Assembly (NCBI RefSeq): GCF_003945545.1
Contig: NZ_CP029617.1
Location: 124,001-188,000, forward strand
Length of the DNA: 64,000 nt
DNA from: Streptomyces sp. WAC 01529
GTDB taxonomy: Bacteria > Actinomycetota > Actinomycetes > Streptomycetales > Streptomycetaceae
Reading direction: 5' to 3'
The notes beneath the pieces were generated by a model, which saw only the letters and a program-made list of their open reading frames with translations, searched no databases and had not been told where the DNA came from. Of the stretch, positions 49,046 to 57,570 are shown one piece after another. Numbering within the stretch: the first letter of the stretch is position 1; each line of letters starts with the position of its first letter. Made by a program: the position numbers and the translations under genes.

Positions 49046-50380
49046 CTACTTGACGAGCGACTTCCAGTCCGGCGCCTGCGCGGGGTCGAGCAGGCGCAGC
49101 CTGGCCAGGACCTTCGGGTCCTGGGCGTCGAGCCAGTCCGCCAGCTCCCGGAACGACACGCAGCGGACGCCCTTGCGCGGGCACACCTCCCGCATCACGT
49201 CCTCGACGGCGTTCATGTAGATCCCGCCGTTCCAGTCCTCGAAGTGGTTGCCGACGAACATCGGCGCCCGGCTGCCGTTGTAGACGCGGTTGAAGCCGTT
49301 CATGTACGAGTTGCGGACCTGCGCCTCCCACGCCGGGAACTTCGCCGGGTCGCCCTGGGTGCTGTCGCCGGACTGGTGGTAGAGGAAGTTGAAGTCCATG
49401 GAGAGGACTTGCACCTCTTTGCCCTCCATGGGCAGGAGTTGCAGGGGAAAGTTCCATATGCCGTCGACCTTGGACGGCCATATCTGGAAGTCCCCGGAGG
49501 AACTCGCGTCGTAACGCCAGCCGAACGGCTTGATCGCGGCCAGGAGGTTCTTCTGCCCCTCCAGGCAGGGCGCGCGCCCACCGACCACTTCCCGGTCCGG
49601 GTCGAAGGGCAGGGGCGCCTCCTGGGTGAAGCCGGTGTTGGTCTTCCACTTCTTCATGAACGCGTACGTCTGCTCGATCTCGCTCTTCCACTCCTCGGAG
49701 CTCCAGTCACCGCCGCCCTTGGGTCCGCAGAAGTGCCCGTTGAAGTGCGAACCGATCTCGTTGCCGTCCTTCCAGGCGCCGCGCAGTTGCTCCAGCGTGG
49801 TCTGTATGTGCGGGACGGTCGGATACGAGATGGCGGCCGAGCCCGGGTTGTGCTGCGGCGGGCGGTAGAGCGACTTCTTGCTCTCCGGCAGGAGGTAGAT
49901 GCCGGTGAGGAAGAAGGTCATGTGGGCGTTGCTGTCCCGCGCCACCTGGCGGAAGTGGGAGAAGCGGCGGTCGTCGCCCTCCAGCGCGCCGTCCCAGGAG
50001 AAGACCACGAACTGCGGCGGCTTCTCGCCGGGCTTCAGCTTCTTGGGCTTGAGCTGTCCGCGCTGCGGTCCGGTGTACGAGGTGGAGCCGTCGCCCAGCA
50101 CCCGGACCTTGCCGTCCCACTTCTCCTCGCTCTTCTTCGCGCGCTTGGCGGCACGCGCCTTCTGCGCCGCGTTGCCCGAAGATGTGGACGCGGTGTGCCG
50201 GTCCTCGCTCCGGCTCCCGGAGGAGTTCCCGAGGGCGAGCACGCACGTGGTGGCCACCCCGCCGAGGCCGAGCACGGCCGCGGCCACGGCCATCCGCTTG
50301 CGCCTGCGCGCCTTCTCGCGCGCCTTGCGGGCGGCGCGGGACTCGGTCCGGGCGGGTTCAGTGCCGTCGGGTTCGCTCAC
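49046..50380 (-). CDS. Membrane-anchored polysaccharide-deacetylase-like protein
   Basis: This 444-residue protein starts at a GTG. It has a basic N-terminus and one membrane segment (AVAAAVLGLGGVATTCVLAL), then a Lys-rich linker and a catalytic-like domain from about residue 120. FVVFSWDGALEGDDRRFSHF corresponds to the first NodB motif but with a single Asp, and IGSHFNGHFCG matches the His-x-x-x-His metal site. The later part contains APMFVGNHFEDWNG. This resembles the divergent deacetylase-like proteins frequent in Streptomyces; activity is uncertain because the DD motif is reduced. It converges on the PBP gene. Confidence 0.78.
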   Translation of the reverse strand: MSEPDGTEPARTESRAARKAREKARRRKRMAVAAAVLGLGGVATTCVLALGNSSGSRSEDRHTASTSSGNAAQKARAAKRAKKSEEKWDGKVRVLGDGSTSYTGPQRGQLKPKKLKPGEKPPQFVVFSWDGALEGDDRRFSHFRQVARDSNAHMTFFLTGIYLLPESKKSLYRPPQHNPGSAAISYPTVPHIQTTLEQLRGAWKDGNEIGSHFNGHFCGPKGGGDWSSEEWKSEIEQTYAFMKKWKTNTGFTQEAPLPFDPDREVVGGRAPCLEGQKNLLAAIKPFGWRYDASSSGDFQIWPSKVDGIWNFPLQLLPMEGKEVQVLSMDFNFLYHQSGDSTQGDPAKFPAWEAQVRNSYMNGFNRVYNGSRAPMFVGNHFEDWNGGIYMNAVEDVMREVCPRKGVRCVSFRELADWLDAQDPKVLARLRLLDPAQAPDWKSLVK

Positions 50381-50509
50381 TGCGGTCCTACCCCGTGTTC
50401 ATCGCAGCAGGGCCGCGCGTGAATTGTTTGTATGAATATAGGACCGTCGGGCTGGTCTCCAGTACCCCGGGTTGCCTCACGCAGGCCCCGGGTCGCCGGC
50501 CGGCTGCCG

Positions 50510-50653
50510 TCAGCGGCGGCGCAGCCTGCCGAGGAGCCGCTGGGCCTGGGCCCGTCGCCGGGGATCGGCGGAGGCGCGACGGGCCTGGTCAACGGTGCGC
50601 CGACCCTGCGGGCTCCGGACGAAATCCTTGATCTTCGTCAGCATTCCTGGCAT
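50510..50653 (-). CDS. Small basic conserved protein, 47 residues
   Basis: The product starts MPGMLTKIKDFVRSPQGRRT and ends in a run rich in Arg (AQAQRLLGRLRRR). AGGAGA lies five bases before the ATG. Short proteins with this 'K..F.RSPQG' opening are common in Streptomyces and have no assigned function; the strong positive charge suggests binding to nucleic acid or membrane. Longer in-frame starts upstream lack a ribosome site. Confidence 0.6.
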   Translation of the reverse strand: MPGMLTKIKDFVRSPQGRRTVDQARRASADPRRRAQAQRLLGRLRRR

Positions 50654-50772
50654 GTCTCTTCTCCTATGACGAGGTTGGCGAGCGGACCGTGCACCTCTCC
50701 GTGTACCCGCTTCGGCGCGGTGCGGACAGGCGAACACCCTCCGATCGAGGGCGCCGTTATGCTGGGGCCGTG

Positions 50773-51174
50773 ATGATCGGGGGGATAGCCGGGGGGACAG
50801 GTCGACGGTGGCTTGTCGCCGCGCTTACCGCTTCCGCGGTACTGACCTCAGGGTGTACGGCCTCGGTCGACCCCGACGAGCTGCCCGGCGTCTACCGCGA
50901 CGAGGAGACCGGCAGCCAGATCACGCTCGGTTCCGACGGGACGTTCTCGGCCACCGCCGTGTCGACAGACGGTTCCTCAAGGCCTGGTGACTTCAGCGGT
51001 CAGTGGGAGTTCGTCGACAGTTCGTCGAGCGATTTCATCATGCTGGACATCAAGGACGGCGGACGCCGCGAGGTCACCGGCGTCCAGCTCTACCCGAGCG
51101 GGGATGGAACGGTGGAGTTCCGCACCCCGGACGAGCCCCCGTCCTTGGTGCTCACCAAGACGGCCGCTCCGTAG
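50773..51174 (+). CDS. Small secreted lipoprotein
   Basis: This 133-residue protein has a lipoprotein signal (RRWLVAALTASAVLTSGC, lipobox LTSGC) and a compact beta-rich mature domain (LPGVYRDEETGSQITLGSDG, GDFSGQWEFVDSSSSDFIML). The repeated 'G.Y' and 'G.W' strands suggest a lipocalin-like or YcfL-like barrel, with unknown ligand. ATG (50773) and GTG (50770) are adjacent possible starts. Confidence 0.65.
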   Translation: MIGGIAGGTGRRWLVAALTASAVLTSGCTASVDPDELPGVYRDEETGSQITLGSDGTFSATAVSTDGSSRPGDFSGQWEFVDSSSSDFIMLDIKDGGRREVTGVQLYPSGDGTVEFRTPDEPPSLVLTKTAAP

Positions 51175-51298
51175 CTCGGCCGCTCCAGGAGAGTTTGTCC
51201 GCGAAAGCTCCCGGAATTGTCCGTGATCGGTAACGGACGCATCCCTTGGCCACCCCGTCTCGTCCTGCCGGGCGAGGGACTGCGCGAGAGGGGCGGAC

Positions 51299-52072
51299 AT
51301 GGCACGGCACAGCGGTGGGCGGGGCTGGTACGGCAAGTTGGTGGGGGCGGCGCTCGGGGTGACGTTGGTCGCCACCGGTGCCTCGGTGTGGACCGCGCAG
51401 GCCGGTGCCACGGGCGGCTCGTCGCCGAAGGCCACCGGACCGGCCGCGTCGGGCGGTGACGTCAAGCCGGTCGCGGCGACCATCGCGCACGCCTCCCAGG
51501 AGGGCAAGCGCGGCGTCAACATCACCATCGACGACGGCCCCGACCCCGTATGGACACCTCAAGTACTCGACGTACTGCGGGAGTACGGGGTGAAGGCCAC
51601 GTTCTGCATGGTGGGGACACAGGCGCAGGCCCACCCCGACCTCGTGAAGAAGGTGGTCGCGGCCGGACACCGGCTGTGCGACCACTCCGTGTCGCACGAC
51701 ACCGCCATGGACAAGAATTCCGAGGCCTATCAGAAGCGGCAGATACTCGACGCCGAACGCATGATCACCAAGGCGTCCGGGGGCGTACGGCCGATGTACT
51801 ACCGGGCGCCCGGCGGGGCGTTCACCCCGTACAGCCGCAAGCTCGCCGCTTCCCGGGGCATGCGGCCGCTGGGCTGGAACGTGGACACCAAGGACTTCGA
51901 ACGTCCGGGCACGGACGTCATCGTCGCCACCGTGGAGCGGGAGCTGCCGGGCGGGCCGACCCTCCTCTTCCACGACGCGGGCGGCGACCGCACCCAGACC
52001 GTCGCCGCCCTGCGCCAACTCCTCCCCCGGCTCAAGGAGCAGGGCCACACCTTCGGCTTCCCGGTGCGCTGA
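51299..52072 (+). CDS. Secreted polysaccharide deacetylase (NodB family)
   Basis: The protein has 257 residues. The N-terminus is a signal anchor (GKLVGAALGVTLVATGASVW). The NodB domain starts near residue 72. All five motifs look intact: TIDDGPD (catalytic Asp and metal Asp), HSVSHD (metal His pair), RAPGG, WNVDTKDF and LLFHDAGG. It probably removes acetyl groups from peptidoglycan or chitin-type glycans outside the cell. GAGAGGGG precedes the ATG. This intact enzyme contrasts with the divergent deacetylase-like protein encoded 1 kb upstream. Confidence 0.9.
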   Translation: MARHSGGRGWYGKLVGAALGVTLVATGASVWTAQAGATGGSSPKATGPAASGGDVKPVAATIAHASQEGKRGVNITIDDGPDPVWTPQVLDVLREYGVKATFCMVGTQAQAHPDLVKKVVAAGHRLCDHSVSHDTAMDKNSEAYQKRQILDAERMITKASGGVRPMYYRAPGGAFTPYSRKLAASRGMRPLGWNVDTKDFERPGTDVIVATVERELPGGPTLLFHDAGGDRTQTVAALRQLLPRLKEQGHTFGFPVR

Positions 52073-52107
52073 GCCCCGTTCGGAAGACGCCTCTCGGTGC
52101 TCGCCGC

Positions 52108-53433
52108 TCAGCGCTCGACGCGGTAGGCCGTCACCGTGTTGTCGGACTCCGCGAGCGCGATGCCGATGTATCCGTCACTGAAGTAGGGCGCGATGCCGGG
52201 GTCGTTCTCCTTGTCGGCCCCGGTGGTGGAGTCCAGGACTACGGGGCCGTTCTCCGTGGTCCCGTACACCAGGCCCGCCCGCACCAGCGTGACCTTGGGA
52301 GCGACGCGGTTCTCCGACTTGTCGGGGAGCGCCCATCGCACCTTGCCGGTCCCGGAGTCGTAGGCGGTCACGGAGTCCCCGACGGAGCACACGGTCGTGG
52401 AGCGGCCGTCGTACGCGCACTCGCCGCTCTGCGTGGTCTCGTCGAAGGTCCGGATCTTCTTGCTGGTGGCCGCGTCGATCAGAGCGGCCTCTTCCTCGCC
52501 CTCGTCGTCCCCTGTCAGATACCCGCCCACGAAGACCGTGCCGGGGCCCGCCGGGGTCAGGTCGTCGGCCGCCAGGTCGTCCATGACCCACTTCTGGCGC
52601 CCGTCCGCCGGATCCAGGCCCACGGGCCGCCGGTCACCGCCCTCATGGTCGCGCAGGGCCACCAGCCTGCCGCCGGCCAGGACGGCCCCTTCGGCGTACG
52701 TCCCCGGAGCCGTCCACACCTTCCGGTGACTGCCGAGGTCGACGCCGAAGAGCCTTCCCTGCGCGTACACGGTCGCGATCCCGCCGGTGACCCCGACCAC
52801 TTCCGTGTCCTCTTCGTCCACGTCCAGGGAGTACTCCATCTCCCCGAGGGGGACCCGCGCCGACCAGGCCTTGGCGGCCGCTCCACCGTCGGCGTCCAGC
52901 TCCGCGGCGATGAGTTCGACCTCATGGTGGCCCTTGGTGGTGCCGGAGCCGGGCACGTCGGTGACCACGCTGCTCAGCGCCAGGGTCTTGCCCTCGTGCT
53001 CCGTGATGACCGGCCGGCGTGCGGGGTTCGAGCCGACCACCGCCCCCAAGTCGTCGATGGCGGTGAGGGGTTCGTGCTTCGGAGTGATCAGTACGGGGTC
53101 GGCCTTCCGGTACCCGTTGGCGATCTCCATGCCGTCGGGGCGGGCGATGACCACCATGCCCTTGTGCGGGGCGACGGGCAGCGGGTGCTGGAGTCCCGCG
53201 ATGGCGACATTGCCCGCCCCCGCGGAATCAGGCAGTGCGACGCTCTGCTGGGTCGAGAAACGCACCGGTGCCTTCACTTCGCGCATGGCGGGGCCTTTCG
53301 GCGCGGCCGACTTCGCCGCATCACCGCCGTGTGCCGCGCCCTTGCCGTCTTCCTCCGCGCCCCCGCATCCTGCCGTGAGCACGAGAGCGGCCACGGCCAC
53401 CAAGCCCCTGAGCCGCATGGAATGGTGGTTCAC
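52108..53433 (-). CDS. PQQ-type beta-propeller lipoprotein
   Basis: This 441-residue protein starts at a GTG with GGGGAGA upstream. A lipoprotein signal (GLVAVAALVLTAGC) precedes a short linker and a beta-propeller built of WD/PQQ-like blades (YAQGRLFGVDLGSHRKVW, GGRLVALRDHEGG, TAYDSGTGKVRWALPDKS, VYGTTENGPVVLDSTTG). Such surface propellers in Streptomyces usually act as scaffolds, and some lie next to serine/threonine kinases; none is adjacent here. A role in binding partners outside the cell is inferred. Confidence 0.78.
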   Translation of the reverse strand: MNHHSMRLRGLVAVAALVLTAGCGGAEEDGKGAAHGGDAAKSAAPKGPAMREVKAPVRFSTQQSVALPDSAGAGNVAIAGLQHPLPVAPHKGMVVIARPDGMEIANGYRKADPVLITPKHEPLTAIDDLGAVVGSNPARRPVITEHEGKTLALSSVVTDVPGSGTTKGHHEVELIAAELDADGGAAAKAWSARVPLGEMEYSLDVDEEDTEVVGVTGGIATVYAQGRLFGVDLGSHRKVWTAPGTYAEGAVLAGGRLVALRDHEGGDRRPVGLDPADGRQKWVMDDLAADDLTPAGPGTVFVGGYLTGDDEGEEEAALIDAATSKKIRTFDETTQSGECAYDGRSTTVCSVGDSVTAYDSGTGKVRWALPDKSENRVAPKVTLVRAGLVYGTTENGPVVLDSTTGADKENDPGIAPYFSDGYIGIALAESDNTVTAYRVER

Positions 53434-53530
53434 CAGGTCTCTCCCCCTCTGTTGATCATCGCGGGGAACAGGATAACTACCGCGTGGCTGGCCGGACTTC
53501 GGGGTGCTGCTCACGGTGAACGCCGTCGGC

Positions 53531-54457
53531 TCAGGCGCCCTCCTTGTGGCCGTTCGCGACGATCAGCTTCTCCATGTTCTCGTGTGCGGGGGTGGCCTTG
53601 GCGTTGCTCTCGTCGTGGAACTTCCGCAGATATTGAATGAGGACGCTCACGCATATATCCCGCCCTCCGTACTCCGCGTTGTCGACGAGCCGGTAGTCCG
53701 CCGTGATCTCACGCAACCGCCCGTCGGGCGTGGTGTACACCGGGTGCCAGACCAGTTTCACGTCCGGATTCAGCTCCTGGACCAGCCGCAGTTGAGGGAT
53801 CTCCTGCGAGATGAGGACGCTCTCCGGGGCGTAGGCGCGCATGAAGATGTGTACGGGGCCGGTCGCGCGGGCCACGAAGGCCTTGGACAGGACGTTCCAC
53901 ATCGGTGTCTTCAGCCTCCAGTCCGGGTGCAGCTTCAGGACGTTGAGCACGCCGCCGATCCGGGTCCGCTCCAGCGGTGTGTGGCCTTTTCCGTACGCGT
54001 AGTCGCTGGTCTCGATGCCGCCCGACCACAGGGCCATGGTGGGCGTCCTGATCTCCAGGTGTTCGCTCATGAGCCTGACGAACTCCTGGTACCACGTGTT
54101 CGACGCGCGGAGGTCCCGCTGCTCCTGGCGTACGTTCGTCTTCGCCTGGGCCTCAGCGTTCAGCGCGCCCTGCGAGTCGACCCCGCCCAGCAGGAGTTGC
54201 CAGGCGGCGTCCGCCTGGGGCTGGGGGATGCCCGCGGCCTCCGTCAGCTCCTGGTACGGGCCCCACTCGGGGTGCTCGGTGGGCCTCGTGGCGTAACGCT
54301 CTTTCAGGTCGCCTGTCTGGCGCTGCAGCCAGTGCGTCACCGCCGCGTTGCCCGCGCGTTGCTGAAGGGCGGCCAGGCCCGTGGGGCGTACCGTCCCGCG
54401 CCCGGCGGCGGCCTGTTCCGTCGTCTGCCGCTCCGCGGCCCTCCGTGTCTCGCGCAT
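53531..54457 (-). CDS. Toxin-like protein with AGNAAV leader, possible NAD-targeting domain
   Basis: The protein has 308 residues. Residues 27-46 read GLAALQQRAGNAAVTHWLQR, the short motif seen at the start of DUF4157 and similar proteins that travel with contractile injection systems or polymorphic toxins. A helical middle follows, and then a C-terminal domain (about 130-290) with MALWSGGIETSDYAYGKGHT, LERTRIGGVLNVLKLHPDW, VHIFMRAYAPESVLISQEIP and GRDICVSVLIQYL. The WSG and QEIPQL blocks resemble NAD glycohydrolase/ADP-ribosyl-cyclase toxin domains. No immunity partner was identified. It has no signal peptide. It is divergent from the AfsR/SARP gene across 227 bases. Confidence 0.5.
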   Translation of the reverse strand: MRETRRAAERQTTEQAAAGRGTVRPTGLAALQQRAGNAAVTHWLQRQTGDLKERYATRPTEHPEWGPYQELTEAAGIPQPQADAAWQLLLGGVDSQGALNAEAQAKTNVRQEQRDLRASNTWYQEFVRLMSEHLEIRTPTMALWSGGIETSDYAYGKGHTPLERTRIGGVLNVLKLHPDWRLKTPMWNVLSKAFVARATGPVHIFMRAYAPESVLISQEIPQLRLVQELNPDVKLVWHPVYTTPDGRLREITADYRLVDNAEYGGRDICVSVLIQYLRKFHDESNAKATPAHENMEKLIVANGHKEGA

Positions 54458-54684
54458 GCCCGCCCCGTCCGTCGGCTCGTCCGCGCGAGCCTAGACGCGG
54501 CGGGCGCGCCCGGACGAGGTACGGCCGGGCAGACCCGGGGGCACACTCGAACTCCACGGGCGGCGCCCCCTGGGCCCCGCTGGGCCCCCATGGAGCGCGT
54601 GGGATCGGGACGAATCTCGGGCCCGCATCGGCTGGTGAGGGTGGTCGCACCGCGTCTAGGGTCCCAGCCGAGGGGGTGGTGGGG

Positions 54685-57483
54685 ATGTCGGTGGAGTTCG
54701 GCTTGCTCGGCACGATCGAGGCGCGCGCCAACGGTCTTCCCGTGGAGGTGGGACACACCCGGCAGCGTTGCGTGCTCGCCGCCCTGCTCGTCGACGCCAA
54801 CCGGCCGGTCTCGGTCGACGAGCTGATCGACCGCGTCTGGGGCGACCGAGCCCCGCAGCGGGCGAGGGGGACGCTGTACGGCTACTTGTCACGCCTCCGC
54901 CAGGCGCTGGCCTCCGCCGCCGTCAACGAGGCGGTCATCGCGCGGCGGCCCGGCGGTTACGTGCTGGAGGTCGATCCGGTGACGGTGGATCTCCATCGGT
55001 TCCGGGATCTGGTCGCGCAAGCCCGGCTGGCCGACGATGAGCGGGCGGCCGTACTCATGGAAAGGGCGCTGGCCCTGTGGCGGGGGGAAGCGTTCGCCAC
55101 TGTGGACACCCCGTGGTTCTGCGATCTGCGGCAAGTCCTCGAGCGGGAGCGGCTGTCGGCCGAGTTGGACAGTGTCGACATCCGATTACGGGGCGGGCTG
55201 CACGGAGAGCTGTTACCCGGGCTCACCACGCGCGCGCGGGAGCAGCCCCTTGACGAACGCGTCGCCGGTCAGCTCATGCTCGCCCTGTACCGCGGTGGGC
55301 GGCCCGCCGACGCACTCAGCCAGTATCAGAGCCTGCGGGGGCGTCTCGCCGAAGAGCTGGGCATCGACCCCGCGCCCGCCCTGCAGGAGCTTTACCGGCA
55401 GATCCTCGTCGCCGATCCGCGGCTCGCGGCGCCGCAGGCCGCCGGCGCCGCCGTCGTTCCCCGGCAACTGCCCGCCCCGCCGCCCCTCTTCACCGGCCGC
55501 GAGAGTGAACTCGTACGGCTGAGCAAGCTTCTGACGCCCCAGGGCGAGCCGGACGGCGAGAGCGTGCTGATCGCCGCGGTCTGCGGCACCGGCGGCGTCG
55601 GCAAGACCTGGCTGGCGCTGCGCTGGGCCCACGAGCAGCAAGAGGCCTTTCCCGACGGGCAGTTGTACGCGGACCTCCGCGGGTTCGCGCCCTTTGGCGA
55701 ACCGGTGGACCCCTACGCGGCCATGCGGGGCTTCCTGGAGTCCCTCGGCGCCGATCCCGCGGCCCTTCCCACCACCCCACAGGCCCAGGCCGCGCTGTAC
55801 CGGAGCCTCACCGCGGGACGGCGGCTGCTCGTCGTGCTCGACAACGCCCGCGACACCGACCAGGTCGTCCCCCTGCTCCCCGGCAGCCCCACCTGTACGG
55901 TCCTGGTCACCAGCCGCCACCAGCTCCTCGGGCTCACCGCCTCCCACGGCGCCGGGCAGCTCACCCTGGACACGCTCGACGGCGCCGACTCGCACGACCT
56001 GCTCGTGCGGCATCTCGGCGCCGACCGCGTCGCCGCGGAACCCGACGCGGCGGCGGAGCTGATCCGGCACTGCGCCGGTCTCCCACTGGCCATCAGCGTT
56101 CTCGCGGCCCGCGTCACCACGAACCCGATGCTCGGTCTGACCGCGCTGGTGGCCGAGGTGCACGACGCCTCGACCCGGCTCGACGCCCTGGAGACCGGCG
56201 AGGTGACCAGCGACGTACGCACCGTCTTCGCCTCCTCCTACCGTGCCCTGGACGCCGATGCGGCCCGCGTCTTCCGCCAGCTCGCCCAGGCGCCCGGCAC
56301 CGACATCGCCCTGCCCGCCGCCGCCGGCCTCACCGCTCTGCCGCCCGCCCGCCTCCGCACCCTGCTGCGCCGTCTCCAGGCCTACCACCTCGTCCAGGAG
56401 CGCGTCCCCGGCCGTTTCACCTGCCACGACCTGCTGCGTGCGTACGCCCTGGAGCTGGCGGAGAGCGCCGCGCACGCCGAAGAAGCCGAGGCGGCGCTCA
56501 CCCGGGTCCTCGATCACTACGCGCATACGGCGTACGCGGCCGACCGCCTCCTGCTCCCCCACCGCGACCCGCTCCGCCCGGCAGCGGCGGCGGACGGCAC
56601 GCGCCCCGAGGAATTCGCCACGCACGACCTGGCTCTCGCGTGGTTCGCGGACGAGCACCCCGTGCTGACGGCGGCCGTCGAACACGCCGCGCGCACCGGG
56701 CGCCACGCGCAGGCCTGGCGGCTGGCCTGGGCGTTCACCACGTTCCTTGCCCGGCGAGGGCGCTGGGCCGATGTCGCCGCCGTGCACACCACCGCCCTCG
56801 CCGCGGCGGCCCGCACCGGGGACACGGCCGCCCAGGCCGAGTCCCACCGCGCGCTCGCCTGGGCCTGCACCGAGACCGGCCGCTTCGCCGAGGCCCATCG
56901 CGAACTCGCCCGTGCGCTCGACCTCTCGGAGGCGGGCGCGGACCTCCTGTCGACCGCCCACACCCACCTCGCCCTGGGCTGGCTGTACGAACGTCAGGGC
57001 GACAGGAGCGCCGCCCTGCGGCACGACGAGCTCGCCGTCGACTCGTTCACCGCGGTCGGACACCTCGCCGGGCGGGCCCGCGCCCTGAACGCGGTGGCAT
57101 GGGACCACGCCCAGCTCGGGAATCACGCCGCCGCGGTGCGCCGCTGCGAGGAGGCGTTGGCCATCCAGGGCGAGCTGGGCGACGAGCGGGGCCGGGCGGG
57201 CACCTGGGACACCCTCGGATACGCCTACCACCGACTCGGTGACCATACGAAGGCCATCGACTGCTACGAGCAGAGCCTGGGTCTCAACCGCGCGCTCAGC
57301 CACCGGTACAACGAGGCCGAGACCCTGGTCCATCTGGGCCAGGCGCACCGGGCGACGGGAGCCGTCGGGCCGGCCAGGGAAGCCTTGCGCCAGGCCCTCG
57401 CCATCTACCTCGACATCCACGCCCCCGACCCGGAGGTGGACGAGGTCCGCGCGCTCCTGCGCGAACTGGCGGACCCGGCGTGA
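54685..57483 (+). CDS. AfsR/SARP-family transcriptional regulator
   Basis: The protein has 932 residues, close to AfsR of S. coelicolor. Domains in order are: an OmpR-type DNA-binding domain (FGLLGTIEARANGLPVEVGH, SVDELIDRVWGD), a bacterial transcriptional activation domain (ADALSQYQSLRGRLAEELGI), an NB-ARC ATPase (CGTGGVGKTWLALRW as Walker A, RRLLVVLDNARDTDQVVPLL as Walker B) and C-terminal TPR repeats (AHTHLALGWLYERQGDRSAA, GYAYHRLGDHTKAIDCYEQS). ATP and partner binding through the TPRs would gate DNA binding. It may control the adjacent toxin-like or ricin/FG-GAP genes. The ATG at 54685 is at the family start. Confidence 0.9.
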   Translation: MSVEFGLLGTIEARANGLPVEVGHTRQRCVLAALLVDANRPVSVDELIDRVWGDRAPQRARGTLYGYLSRLRQALASAAVNEAVIARRPGGYVLEVDPVTVDLHRFRDLVAQARLADDERAAVLMERALALWRGEAFATVDTPWFCDLRQVLERERLSAELDSVDIRLRGGLHGELLPGLTTRAREQPLDERVAGQLMLALYRGGRPADALSQYQSLRGRLAEELGIDPAPALQELYRQILVADPRLAAPQAAGAAVVPRQLPAPPPLFTGRESELVRLSKLLTPQGEPDGESVLIAAVCGTGGVGKTWLALRWAHEQQEAFPDGQLYADLRGFAPFGEPVDPYAAMRGFLESLGADPAALPTTPQAQAALYRSLTAGRRLLVVLDNARDTDQVVPLLPGSPTCTVLVTSRHQLLGLTASHGAGQLTLDTLDGADSHDLLVRHLGADRVAAEPDAAAELIRHCAGLPLAISVLAARVTTNPMLGLTALVAEVHDASTRLDALETGEVTSDVRTVFASSYRALDADAARVFRQLAQAPGTDIALPAAAGLTALPPARLRTLLRRLQAYHLVQERVPGRFTCHDLLRAYALELAESAAHAEEAEAALTRVLDHYAHTAYAADRLLLPHRDPLRPAAAADGTRPEEFATHDLALAWFADEHPVLTAAVEHAARTGRHAQAWRLAWAFTTFLARRGRWADVAAVHTTALAAAARTGDTAAQAESHRALAWACTETGRFAEAHRELARALDLSEAGADLLSTAHTHLALGWLYERQGDRSAALRHDELAVDSFTAVGHLAGRARALNAVAWDHAQLGNHAAAVRRCEEALAIQGELGDERGRAGTWDTLGYAYHRLGDHTKAIDCYEQSLGLNRALSHRYNEAETLVHLGQAHRATGAVGPAREALRQALAIYLDIHAPDPEVDEVRALLRELADPA

Positions 57484-57570
57484 AAGTCCGTGCGGCCGCG
57501 TGTCAGCGGTGCGTCAGGGCGGCCTGTGAGGCTCCGGCCCGGTACGTCCGACGTCCGGGGAGTGGTCCGT

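Noticed and set aside
54570..54588. Direct repeat CTGGGCCCC spaced 10 bases in the AfsR upstream region as a SARP binding site
   Set aside because: SARP sites normally have about 11-base phasing and a different core; GC-rich chance repeats are common here.
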